This document shows, in pieces, positions 1 through 8,641 of a stretch of 61,945 nt of DNA (its first letter is position 1; every line of letters starts with the position of its first letter). Made by a program: the position numbers and the translations under genes. The stretch lies in the NCBI GenBank assembly GCA_903935355.1, contig CAIZRK010000026.1, positions 1-61,945 of the forward strand, in the 5' to 3' direction. Below the pieces are notes generated by a model that saw nothing but the letters and a program-made list of their open reading frames with translations, was not told where the DNA came from and made no database searches. This DNA comes from an uncultured beta proteobacterium. GTDB lineage: Bacteria; Pseudomonadota; Gammaproteobacteria; Burkholderiales; Burkholderiaceae.

Positions 1-308
1 ACCAGAATGACATTCACCCCAAGTTGAAGATTTTCTTTGGCGATGGCTATGAGCCCCTCATACTCCCAATCCCTTAAGTTCTTGAGGTAAAAAGGACTAT
101 CTCGATCGTTGGGATTGTTGGTGGTGAGCTCCATGACATGGGCGCTATAGGCGCCATACACCGTATCTTTATCGAGAAAGAAAAAATCTTCCCCTGTTCT
201 TTCCACAATTAAGGGTAAGGCTTTCTTGGCAAGCGTGGATTTGCCTGTCCCCGCATGGCCTGCAAAGAGGATGAGTCGTGGTGCGGCAGGGCTAAGCTTG
301 CAGGTCAT
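1..308 (-). CDS. P-loop kinase-like AAA family ATPase, truncated at window edge
   Basis: Read by eye on the minus strand from ATG at 308; the reading frame stays open to base 1, so about 102 N-terminal residues are visible and the C-terminus lies outside the window. A hydrophobic strand is followed by a Walker A motif (GHAGTGKS, residues 17-24) very near the N-terminus, as in small nucleotide or sugar kinases and zeta-toxin-like ATPases. Neither substrate nor exact family can be fixed from this piece. It diverges from uup across about 100 bases. The ribosome binding site is weak, so the start is moderately certain. Confidence 0.7.
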   Translation of the reverse strand, partial: MTCKLSPAAPRLILFAGHAGTGKSTLAKKALPLIVERTGEDFFFLDKDTVYGAYSAHVMELTTNNPNDRDSPFYLKNLRDWEYEGLIAIAKENLQLGVNVIL

Positions 309-409
309 TTATTTCTTAATTTGGGATGATTGCTGGAGTAAATTCTACTTCTCTATCCCATGTTTATTGGAAATATCACTACTTTGACTGAAGTGACGAT
401 AATGTCGCC

Positions 410-2329
410 ATGGCTTTAATCGTACTTACTGATGCAAAACTGGCTTTTGGCCACGTTGACCTCCTTGCAAACACCGCATTCACTCTAGAATCAGGCGAAC
501 GTGTGGGTTTGATAGGCCGTAATGGCACTGGCAAATCTTCTTTATTGAAGATCTTGGCTGGCATGGAAAAATTAGATGATGGTTTGCTGCAATATCAGCA
601 AGGCCTTCGAATTGCCTATGTACCTCAAGAGCCCATATTTGAGGCAGAAGAAACTGTCTTTGATGCAGTATCCAAAGGCGTTGCTCAAGCTAAGGCCCTG
701 CGTGAAGAATATGAGGCCCTGAGCGTAGCCGATTGGGATGATGCATCCCATCACCGCCTAGATGAAGTCCAGTCCCAATTAGAGGCCCTCAGTGGCTGGA
801 ATTGGGAGCAGCGGGTTCATGAAACTTTAGATCGTCTGCACTTAGAGGCTGAGCTCAAGATTAATACTTTATCGGGCGGAACCAAGAAACGCGTTGCACT
901 AGCCCGTGCTCTGGTTGAGATGCCCGATGTACTTTTACTAGATGAGCCTACCAACCATTTGGATTTAGATTCAATTGCATGGTTGGAAGAATTGCTGAAG
1001 GAATACCAGGGCTCGGTCATTTTGGTTACCCATGATCGTGCCTTTTTGGATAACGTCTGCACACAGATTGTTGAGCTAGATCGTGGCATCTTGCGTACTT
1101 ATCCGGGTAATTTCTCGGCCTATGAAGTATTAAAAGATCAGGAAATGAATTCTGAATTCTTGGCAAATGCCCGAGCCGATAAATTACTCGCTCAAGAAGA
1201 GGTTTGGATACGTAAAGGCGTTGAAGCTCGGCGTACTCGAAGTGTGGCCCGCATTGCGCGCCTAGAAAACCTGCGTGCTAGCCGCTCACAAAGACGGGAT
1301 GCGATTGGTCAAGTCAAACTCTCTGTATCTGCTGGAGATCGTAGCGGTAAGATTGTGGCGGACTTGCAAAATGTATCTAAGTCCTACGACCGTCCAATTG
1401 TGCAAGACTTTACGGCCACGATTTTGCGTGGCGATAAAGTCGGAATACTCGGCCCCAATGGGGCTGGTAAAACTACCTTACTCAAACTGATCTTAGGAAC
1501 GATTGCACCAGACTCTGGTACTGCCACCATGGGTACCCGAATTGAGGTAGCTTACTTTGACCAAATGCGTGAAGGCTTAGATCTCAATGCTTCTTTGGAA
1601 GACTACATTAGCCCAGGCAGTGAGTGGATCGAAATCAATGGCAATAAGAAACACGTTAAAAGTTATTTAAGTGATTTCTTATTCGCTCCTGAGAGAACTA
1701 ATTCTCCGGTAAGCACCTTATCTGGCGGTGAGCGCAATCGTTTATTGCTAGCCCGTTTATTTGCAAGACCTGCCAATGTATTGGTTCTTGATGAGCCCAC
1801 CAATGACTTAGATATTGATACTTTGGATTTGCTAGAGCAGTTGTTGCAAGATTACAAAGGTACTGTCTTCTTAGTTAGTCATGATCGTTATTTTTTAGAT
1901 AACGTTGTCACTAGCATTATTGCCAATGAAGGCGATGGCTTTTGGCGTGAGTATGAAGGGGGTTATGAGGATTGGAAAATTCAAAAGGCGCGCTCCGATA
2001 AAATTCGTGCTGCCAATAACAAAATAGAGCAGATTGCTAAACCAGCAGAAAAAATAGATTCCAAAGCTGAGGCCAAGCCAGCTATCGCTAAAAGTAGCGT
2101 GCAAAAACTCAATGGTAAAGAGCGCCTGGAATTAGAAGCCTTACCCCTGCAAATTGAAGCATTAGAAACAGAACAAGCTGAGATGGGTCTTGCTATGAGC
2201 AATCCTAATTTGTATAAAGATGAGCCTGAACTAGCTACTAGCATGCAAGCTCGTTTAACCGAATTGACTGCTGATCTAGATATCAAGTTGCAACGTTGGG
2301 AGTTACTGCTTAGTCGCTCAGAGGCCTAA
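410..2329 (+). CDS. uup: ABC-F family ATPase Uup
   Basis: Soluble ABC-F protein with two ATP-binding cassettes and no membrane domain. Cassette 1 has Walker A GRNGTGKSS at 36-44, signature LSGGTKKR near 152 and Walker B ending DEPTNHLD near 177. Cassette 2 has GPNGAGKTT near 348, LSGGERNR near 434 and DEPTNDLD near 461. The NDLD ending in the second cassette and the charged, coiled-coil-prone C-terminal tail (about 520-639) fit Uup rather than EttA. Uup acts at ribosomes or nucleic acids and has been linked to transposon excision in E. coli. The length of 639 aa is normal. It converges with the permease gene, the two stops overlapping by four bases. Confidence 0.93.
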   Translation: MALIVLTDAKLAFGHVDLLANTAFTLESGERVGLIGRNGTGKSSLLKILAGMEKLDDGLLQYQQGLRIAYVPQEPIFEAEETVFDAVSKGVAQAKALREEYEALSVADWDDASHHRLDEVQSQLEALSGWNWEQRVHETLDRLHLEAELKINTLSGGTKKRVALARALVEMPDVLLLDEPTNHLDLDSIAWLEELLKEYQGSVILVTHDRAFLDNVCTQIVELDRGILRTYPGNFSAYEVLKDQEMNSEFLANARADKLLAQEEVWIRKGVEARRTRSVARIARLENLRASRSQRRDAIGQVKLSVSAGDRSGKIVADLQNVSKSYDRPIVQDFTATILRGDKVGILGPNGAGKTTLLKLILGTIAPDSGTATMGTRIEVAYFDQMREGLDLNASLEDYISPGSEWIEINGNKKHVKSYLSDFLFAPERTNSPVSTLSGGERNRLLLARLFARPANVLVLDEPTNDLDIDTLDLLEQLLQDYKGTVFLVSHDRYFLDNVVTSIIANEGDGFWREYEGGYEDWKIQKARSDKIRAANNKIEQIAKPAEKIDSKAEAKPAIAKSSVQKLNGKERLELEALPLQIEALETEQAEMGLAMSNPNLYKDEPELATSMQARLTELTADLDIKLQRWELLLSRSEA

Positions 2330-3624
2330 TTTTTTTTGGCCCGCAGCCGTGAGAACGATTCAATACCAAATGAAGCAATTAAGGCCATAGCCAAAGCAAT
2401 GGCACTTGAGGGTGATGTTTGAATAGTGCTAATGAGTAGGGCAGTAAAAAGACTTAAATTAATCACAATGGCGCACCATAGTATTTTAGGTTTTGCCCCT
2501 GTCGTTTGATGAACCCGTAAGTGCCCATAAGTCACTGCTGCATATACTAGCAAAAAGGCTAGGCTAGCCATTTGACCAACTTCATTGAGCGGAAACACTA
2601 AGGCCAAGATGATGACACCGCCTGATGAAACGGTGAGCGCACGCAATTGCGTTTTAAGAACGCTTTGCCCTAACGCATTAGAGACCTCTTGTTTTTTGGT
2701 GACATCAGCCGCAATATTGGATGCAGCAAAGATCGTGGCATTAACAGCAGCAGCGCAGGCTAAGAGGGCGGAGATACTGATCACTACAAAGCCCATTTTG
2801 CCAGCGACGATTTGTGCAGCATCTGCTAGCACATGACCATTGTGGTGCTCAATAGTGCCAAGCGGCATGAGAAGGACTACTGCACTACTCACAGCTAGGT
2901 AAGCAAGCGTCACCAGAATTAAAGCGGAGAACATCGCTAAAGGAAGTTCTTTTTGCGGGCTTTTCATTGCAGAAGAAGAATTAGTCACTACCCCAAAACC
3001 CTGAAAGTTAATGTACAGAATTCCGGCGGCAACCAAAATGCCTTCAATCGAACCGCCACCCATAGTAAATGTTTTGTAGTTCGCTTGCTCAAAACCCATC
3101 GCTGAAAATACTAACAAGCTAATGACTACCAGACTAATCGCTAGCATCTCTGCTTTACCTACTAGGCTTGGGCCTAATAGGTTAATAAATGTGCAAATCA
3201 CAATAATGGCAGCAGTAATGAATTTAAGCATCAGGGGTGATAAGTTGCCCCCAAATATGGTATTGGTATATTCCACAAAACCGGCTGCATAGAGCGCGGC
3301 TGCAATTAAATAAGCTATATATTGAAAGAGATTTAAACCCCCAGAAATGATTCCTGGTCCAAAGCTCATTACCGTAAAGGTTGCTGCGCCCCCACTACTC
3401 GGAAAGGCGGCACCTAACTTAGCATAGGAATAAACCGAAAAAGATGCCGCAATAGCACCAATTAAAAATGCCAAAGGAAGATGGGTGCCAGCATGAGTAC
3501 TAGCTAGCCCTAGTAATGAATACAATCCTGCACCCATCATGCCACCAATGCCTAGGGCAGTGGCAGAAAAAAGACTGATATCGCTAGAGGCCTTAGGGCT
3601 TGCTTTGAGTAATGCAGAATTCAA
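2326..3624 (-). CDS. APC superfamily amino acid permease
   Basis: Polytopic inner-membrane transporter of 432 aa with about 12 hydrophobic segments. The first segment carries the glycine-rich GIGGMMGAGLYSLLG stretch (residues about 26-40) typical of APC transporters, where the unwound TM1 helix binds the substrate amino group. The substrate cannot be predicted; cationic or neutral amino acids are likely. It is convergent with uup and lies seven bases downstream of cbpM in the same direction, so it may be read through from the cbpA-cbpM operon. There is no sign of truncation. Confidence 0.85.
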   Translation of the reverse strand: MNSALLKASPKASSDISLFSATALGIGGMMGAGLYSLLGLASTHAGTHLPLAFLIGAIAASFSVYSYAKLGAAFPSSGGAATFTVMSFGPGIISGGLNLFQYIAYLIAAALYAAGFVEYTNTIFGGNLSPLMLKFITAAIIVICTFINLLGPSLVGKAEMLAISLVVISLLVFSAMGFEQANYKTFTMGGGSIEGILVAAGILYINFQGFGVVTNSSSAMKSPQKELPLAMFSALILVTLAYLAVSSAVVLLMPLGTIEHHNGHVLADAAQIVAGKMGFVVISISALLACAAAVNATIFAASNIAADVTKKQEVSNALGQSVLKTQLRALTVSSGGVIILALVFPLNEVGQMASLAFLLVYAAVTYGHLRVHQTTGAKPKILWCAIVINLSLFTALLISTIQTSPSSAIALAMALIASFGIESFSRLRAKKN

Positions 3625-3630
3625 AAGGAC

Positions 3631-3948
3631 TTAGTCTCGGTTTTCATGATGGAGTTGATTACGTAGGCGAGTGATTTCATCAAGGAGATCTAGGGCTAAG
3701 GCCACCCCAGAAGTATTGAGTTCTAAATCGTGGGTGAGGTGCGCAGCCGTTTTGGCTCTTTTAAGTGAGTCACCGCTAAAACGCCAGTCTTGAGGGGTGG
3801 CGCCAGCAGGACTTAAAACGCCTTCAAGGACCCATGCCATGATGAGATCTTGCGGGGTGTGTGAAGCCTGCGAGAGCTCCATGATGGTCATGTGAATTTC
3901 ATTTTCAACAACCGTGCCTTCAATCCAGGTAATGTGTGTTTGTGACAT
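3631..3948 (-). CDS. cbpM: Chaperone modulator CbpM-like (MerR-like fold)
   Basis: Small protein of about 105 aa directly downstream of cbpA, the conserved position of CbpM, which binds the J-domain of CbpA and inhibits its co-chaperone activity. It has an N-terminal helix-turn-helix-like part, a Trp-Arg-Phe-Ser-like segment mid-protein and a C-terminal helix (about 80-100) typical of MerR_2/CbpM proteins. An ATG at 3957 overlaps the cbpA stop codon but touches the AAGGG motif; the ATG at 3948 is nine bases from that motif and is preferred here. The assignment rests on context plus family resemblance. Confidence 0.8.
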   Translation of the reverse strand: MSQTHITWIEGTVVENEIHMTIMELSQASHTPQDLIMAWVLEGVLSPAGATPQDWRFSGDSLKRAKTAAHLTHDLELNTSGVALALDLLDEITRLRNQLHHENRD

Positions 3949-3953
3949 CTTGA

Positions 3954-4913
3954 TCATCCCTTCAGGTGAGTTCTGGGGTTGAAATCAAAAGCCTTTGCAA
4001 GAGTTTGATAGGCTTCTTTTTGGGCATCCGTTTGGGCGCTTGGCAGAACAATGGTTGGCACAACATACAGATCTCCAGCTTCTTTACTCGGAATACCTTT
4101 GCCTTTGAGGCGCATCTTACGGCTTGCTACTGTGCCTGCCGGAATCTTTAGTTCGAGCGCAGAACCTGCTGGGGTAGGTACATTCACGGTCGTGCCAAGG
4201 GCGGCCTCCCAAGGTGCTAAGGGCAAGTCCAGATACACATCCTTGCCATCTATGCGATAAATGGGATCTGGATGGAAATCGATTTCTAAATACAAATCGC
4301 CAGGACCACCTTCACCCATGCCTGGGCCTCCTTGGCCAGAAAGACGTAAATTTTGTCCAGCTTTAATTCCTTTAGGAATACTGACATCGAGTTTGCGCTC
4401 TTGGGTAGTGACATGGCCACTCGCATCTTGAGTGGGCATGTGTAGAGCAATGGTGCGTTTCGCGCCGTTATAGGCATCTGCAATATCGATCAAGATTTTA
4501 GCGTGATGATCTTGTCCTTTGAAGTTCATACCTTGGCGGGGGTGGGAGCCTTGGCCCCCTTGGCGATGAGCCCCTCTACCAAAGAGGGATTCAAAGAAAT
4601 CGCTTTGACCACCTTCATAGCCACCACCAAAGCTACTGTCAGCATATTCAAAACCCTCATTCCAATTTGGTGGGGGTGAGAAATCTTGACCATTTTTCCA
4701 GTTAGAACCAAATCGGTCATAAGCAGCTCGCTTTTCAGTATCTTTTAAGACGGCGTAGGCTTCACCAATTTCTTTAAATTGATCTTCTGCGCCTGCCTCT
4801 TTATTGACGTCGGGGTGATATTTTCGGGCAAGCTTGCGGTAGGCCGCTTTAATTTCTGCTTCGGTTGCGCCTCTGGCAACGCCCAATGTTTCGTAATAGT
4901 CCCTAAATTTCAT
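3954..4913 (-). CDS. cbpA: Curved-DNA-binding protein / DnaJ-class co-chaperone CbpA
   Basis: DnaJ-like co-chaperone of 319 aa. The N-terminal J-domain (1-70) contains the invariant HPD tripeptide at 33-35, which stimulates the DnaK ATPase. A Gly/Phe-rich linker (about 75-130) follows, then the two beta-barrel substrate-binding domains (about 135-310). The CxxCxGxG zinc-finger repeats of true DnaJ are absent, which marks the CbpA type. In E. coli CbpA also binds curved DNA and accumulates in stationary phase. The modulator cbpM follows it, and a pirin gene lies about 60 bases upstream in the same direction. Confidence 0.93.
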   Translation of the reverse strand: MKFRDYYETLGVARGATEAEIKAAYRKLARKYHPDVNKEAGAEDQFKEIGEAYAVLKDTEKRAAYDRFGSNWKNGQDFSPPPNWNEGFEYADSSFGGGYEGGQSDFFESLFGRGAHRQGGQGSHPRQGMNFKGQDHHAKILIDIADAYNGAKRTIALHMPTQDASGHVTTQERKLDVSIPKGIKAGQNLRLSGQGGPGMGEGGPGDLYLEIDFHPDPIYRIDGKDVYLDLPLAPWEAALGTTVNVPTPAGSALELKIPAGTVASRKMRLKGKGIPSKEAGDLYVVPTIVLPSAQTDAQKEAYQTLAKAFDFNPRTHLKG

Positions 4914-4971
4914 AAGCTAGAGCAAGTCCTGATTGAGTCAATAAGGTTAATTCTACATTTCTCAGGTGAAC

Positions 4972-5673
4972 TTAATGGCTTAGTTCAAAAATTAATACTT
5001 CAGCCTCTTTTCCATTGCTAATGTCTAGTTGTTTTTCATTTTCAACCAACAGGGCGTCCCCAGCACAAAGGTCTTGGCCATTAATGTTGAGGGAGCCAGT
5101 AATGAGATGGGCATATGCTTTAGCGTGTGGGTTAAGGGTTAACTGAGCACTCTGGGGGCCATTAAAGAGGCCAGCATACATTTTTGCCTCAGCAGCTATC
5201 TTTACTGAATTACCAGCACCATCTGGCGATGCTACTAGACAGAGTTTGCCTTGCTTTTTCTGCATAGGAATGGATTTTTGCTCATAACTGGGGGGGATTT
5301 CTGAAACGTTTGGTTCTATCCAAATTTGTAAAAGGTGGGTAGTTTGATCTTTGGCGTGATTAAATTCGCTATGGGTTACTCCCGATCCCGCACTCATGCG
5401 CTGGACATCCCCTGGTGGAATCGCTTTCACATTACCCATACTATCTTCATGCGCTAGTTCTCCCGATAGAACATAGCTAATGATCTCCATATTGCGATGA
5501 CCATGTTTGCCAAAGCCCATTCCTGGGGCTACATAGTCTTCATTAATGACCCTAAGATTGCCCCAGCCCATAAAGCGGGGGTCTTGATAGCCTGCAAATG
5601 AAAATGAATGGAAGCTTTGAAGCCAGCCGTGATCGGCATAGCCCCGATCTTGGGATTTTCTGAGGGTGAGCAT
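4972..5673 (-). CDS. Pirin family bicupin protein (YhhW-like)
   Basis: A 233-aa bicupin. The N-terminal cupin carries the pirin signature with two histidines (GKHGHRNMEIISYV, about residues 57-70) and a later His-Glu pair (AHEDSMG) that form the metal site. The C-terminal cupin lacks obvious metal ligands, as in E. coli YhhW, which shows quercetin 2,3-dioxygenase activity in vitro. The physiological substrate is unknown. The start MLTLRKSQDRG is typical of the family although no strong ribosome binding site precedes it. It may be co-transcribed with cbpA-cbpM. Confidence 0.9.
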   Translation of the reverse strand: MLTLRKSQDRGYADHGWLQSFHSFSFAGYQDPRFMGWGNLRVINEDYVAPGMGFGKHGHRNMEIISYVLSGELAHEDSMGNVKAIPPGDVQRMSAGSGVTHSEFNHAKDQTTHLLQIWIEPNVSEIPPSYEQKSIPMQKKQGKLCLVASPDGAGNSVKIAAEAKMYAGLFNGPQSAQLTLNPHAKAYAHLITGSLNINGQDLCAGDALLVENEKQLDISNGKEAEVLIFELSH

Positions 5674-5751
5674 TGTGTGGCGAGTAACTTTTCTGGAGGT
5701 TGAATAAGCCTATTATCATTAGCTTTTGACATATTTGTTGATTGGTAGGCT

Positions 5752-7170
5752 ATGGGAAGTATTAAACAAGATATCAAAGATACCTTTTTGGGTGTTTCAG
5801 AAAGCGCCCAAGAAGTATGGAATGATTTTTACTTGTTTTTTGCGCAAGCATGGCCTCTTTTGAGCCTTCTGGTGTTGATATTGGTAGGGGTGTGGTGGTA
5901 TGCCGATCCACCCCCTCCACGGCAGGTATTAATGGCCACTGGTACTACTGGCGGCTCCTATGAAATCTTAGGAAAAAAATACGCTGAGTTTTTTGAGAAA
6001 AAAGGAATCACCCTAGAGCTGGTCCATACCCATGGGGCAGAAGAAAATATTCAGCGCTTATCTGACCGAAAGGATCCTTTGCAGGCTGCCTTTGTGCAGG
6101 CAGGGGTTTTTAAAACCCATGGTATCAGCGGAGTTTCTTCATTGGGTTCGGTTGACTTTGAGCCGGTCTGGTTTTTCTATCGTGGACCCGAAATAAAAGC
6201 AAGTGACTTTGAAGACGTCAATGGACAATTGAAATATTTTGTCAATGCCAAAATCTCTGTAGGGGTAGAAGGTAGCGGCACCTATGTCCAGGCTAAACGA
6301 CTTCTCGAGGTCTCGGGGCTAACTAAGGGCAGTAACTTTGTGCATATGCCTGGACATGAATCTGTTGAAGCTTTGAAAAAAGGTCAAATTGATGGGACTT
6401 TTTTAGTCGATGGCCACCAATCAAAAAATGTCCAAACTTTACTTGCTGATCCAACATTGCATCTGGCTACATTTAAGCGGGCTGAGGCTTATGCACGTCT
6501 TTTACCCTATCTTCATATCTTGAAGGTGCCTACAGGTGGATTTAGCTTAATCCGTAATTTTCCAGATCACGATGTTCAAATGATCTCCACCACTACTAAT
6601 CTCTTAATAGATGATCGGATGCATCCGGCGCTCCAATTTTTATTTTTAGAAGCTGCACGAGAAATCAACGGCAAAGCTAGCTTTTTTGCAAAGCCTGGCG
6701 AGTTTCCATTCTTCTCCACCACTAGCATTCCTGAAAGTCCTGTGGCGCTTCATTATGAAAAGAATGGCTCACCCTTACTAATGACTTACTTTCCATTTTG
6801 GTTGGCAGAGCTTATTAACCGGATGGTATTTGTGTTCTTACCATTTTGTGCAATTGCTTATCCTATTCTCTTAACACTCCCTAGTTATCGGCTCAAGCGG
6901 ATGCGTAGAAGAATCGATCGGATTTACGTATCCTTAAAGATGTTTGAGTTTGAGCTAATAGAAAACTTTCAACTAGAAGCTCGTGATGACTATCTTCAGA
7001 AATTGGATTTATTGGAGTATGAGACTTTAAAGCTGCAGATTCCGAAAAGTATGTCTAGCGAATACTATGCATTACGCGCGAGCATTGACTATGTTCGCAA
7101 TTGCCTTAAGCGGGGCGTGCTCCCATATCAATTGATGGCGCAGCCTGTCGATGAGAATCCAACCCCCTAA
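5752..7170 (+). CDS. Membrane-anchored TAXI-family solute-binding protein
   Basis: A 472-aa protein with a TAXI-type (TRAP-associated extracytoplasmic immunogenic) ligand-binding domain, recognised by the TTGGSYEILGKKYAEFF segment soon after the N-terminal membrane helix (about 33-50). Unlike secreted TAXI proteins it has no cleavable signal. A second hydrophobic helix (about 353-376) is followed by a cytoplasmic tail of about 95 residues rich in charged, coiled-coil-like sequence. No TRAP permease gene lies nearby. The architecture would place the binding domain in the periplasm between two membrane helices, so it could be a sensor or an accessory subunit. The ligand is unknown. Confidence 0.82.
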   Translation: MGSIKQDIKDTFLGVSESAQEVWNDFYLFFAQAWPLLSLLVLILVGVWWYADPPPPRQVLMATGTTGGSYEILGKKYAEFFEKKGITLELVHTHGAEENIQRLSDRKDPLQAAFVQAGVFKTHGISGVSSLGSVDFEPVWFFYRGPEIKASDFEDVNGQLKYFVNAKISVGVEGSGTYVQAKRLLEVSGLTKGSNFVHMPGHESVEALKKGQIDGTFLVDGHQSKNVQTLLADPTLHLATFKRAEAYARLLPYLHILKVPTGGFSLIRNFPDHDVQMISTTTNLLIDDRMHPALQFLFLEAAREINGKASFFAKPGEFPFFSTTSIPESPVALHYEKNGSPLLMTYFPFWLAELINRMVFVFLPFCAIAYPILLTLPSYRLKRMRRRIDRIYVSLKMFEFELIENFQLEARDDYLQKLDLLEYETLKLQIPKSMSSEYYALRASIDYVRNCLKRGVLPYQLMAQPVDENPTP

Positions 7171-7235
7171 GCGATGATCCTTAGTAAGCAGATCTTTTGG
7201 TTTATGATTATTTAATACCATAAAAGAATCTAAAT

Positions 7236-8591
7236 ATGAGACCTTACGATCATCCCTCTAGAAAGCAATTGCATGAAGAGGTGCATGCGCGACCACCGAT
7301 TCCGCTTTGGCCAAATGAAAGAGTGTTATCGCAGTCATTTTTACTTGAGCTAGACTCTCGAAAAAAGCAAATTGAATGGATTTGGAAACTATGTAATGCT
7401 TTAGGTATTGAGAATAATCAGGAGCAGGACCACTCTTTTAAAGTACTCTTTCTTGCTCCTGAACCAGAGAGAATTTTGATTAAGTGGGAGCTCCATGGAG
7501 AATTTGCAACCATTGCCGCGATTATTCACAATCATGTCAAAATTGATAAGCCCCTCATAGAGTCGCGCCTTGAGCTCGAAAGAAATGTAGACCAAGTATT
7601 TGAGAAATTGGGATGCGCAAAAATAGTAGAGGCAGGCGGAGAAAGAATTTCAGCATTAGATCTGACGTTTGAGCATCGACCTTTGTTTAATGATGCAGAA
7701 GAAGTATCTAAAATCTTTAATGGCAACACGCTATTAGGGAGCTCTATTCTGACGAGCAAAAAAGCACAGATATGGACCGATTTACATTTAGATGAAGATG
7801 GTTACATTTCTTATTTTATTCCTCACGATACTTTAGGATCAAGGCAGGCTGGGCGAGTAGCACGAGCGCTTGCAGAGGCTGAAACCTATCGAATGGCAGC
7901 TATGATTGCCTTCCCTGTGGCTAAAAGCCTGTCTTTACCATTAAGAAATGCTGAATCCGAATTAGCCGCTATCTCAGAAAATATTTCATTATTACAAATT
8001 GAAACTGGTATTCATACTGAAAAAGATGGCCAGTTCTTAGGGGAACTCTCACACTTAGCCTCTAGGATAGAGCAGTGGATTTCAGGGTATGGACTTCGGT
8101 TTACTGCTGCAGAAGCCTATAGCCAATTACTAACAAAAAATTTATATGAATTAAAGGAAACAGCTATTCCAGGCGTGCAAACTCTATCAGAGTTTATGGA
8201 TAGGCGATTTCAGCCAGCGATGGGTACATGTATTTGGACACAACGACGTTTAAAAGAATTGTCTGATCGCATCTCTAGAACAACGCAAACCTTGCGAACC
8301 CGTATTGAATTTGTCAATGAGGAGCAAACCCAAAAACTACTTGCTAGCATGGATCAGCGCGCTAGACTGCAATTGCGCCTGCAAGAAACAGTCGAAAGCT
8401 TATCAGTTCTTGTGCTCACCTACTATGCCGTGAGTTTATTGGCGTATATGGCCAAGGGGGGCAAAGAGGCGGGGATGGCTATTCACCCAGAAATCGTGGC
8501 TGCAATAGCCGCACCGATTGTGGCGATTACATTTTTTATTATCAGCAAGCAAAGACGTAAACGAATTGCTGCGATTGGTAAAAAGCCATGA
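7236..8591 (+). CDS. DUF3422 family membrane protein
   Basis: A 451-aa protein recognised as DUF3422 by its N-terminal segment (YDHPSRKQLHEEVHARPP), shared across proteobacteria. The middle region (about 220-390) is mostly helical and charged. The C-terminus has two hydrophobic helices (about 395-440) and a basic end, so it is probably anchored in the inner membrane by a C-terminal hairpin. The function is not known. It follows the TAXI gene by about 65 bases in the same direction and may share its transcript. Confidence 0.85.
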   Translation: MRPYDHPSRKQLHEEVHARPPIPLWPNERVLSQSFLLELDSRKKQIEWIWKLCNALGIENNQEQDHSFKVLFLAPEPERILIKWELHGEFATIAAIIHNHVKIDKPLIESRLELERNVDQVFEKLGCAKIVEAGGERISALDLTFEHRPLFNDAEEVSKIFNGNTLLGSSILTSKKAQIWTDLHLDEDGYISYFIPHDTLGSRQAGRVARALAEAETYRMAAMIAFPVAKSLSLPLRNAESELAAISENISLLQIETGIHTEKDGQFLGELSHLASRIEQWISGYGLRFTAAEAYSQLLTKNLYELKETAIPGVQTLSEFMDRRFQPAMGTCIWTQRRLKELSDRISRTTQTLRTRIEFVNEEQTQKLLASMDQRARLQLRLQETVESLSVLVLTYYAVSLLAYMAKGGKEAGMAIHPEIVAAIAAPIVAITFFIISKQRRKRIAAIGKKP

Positions 8592-8641
8592 GCGCTCAAT
8601 CCCAAGGTGTTTAAGTACCCATTATTCAACTTGGTTGTTTT

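Noticed and set aside
8592..8641. Possible terminator between DUF3422 gene and cbbO
   Set aside because: Only CCAAG/CTTGG arms separated by more than 20 bases; too weak to call.
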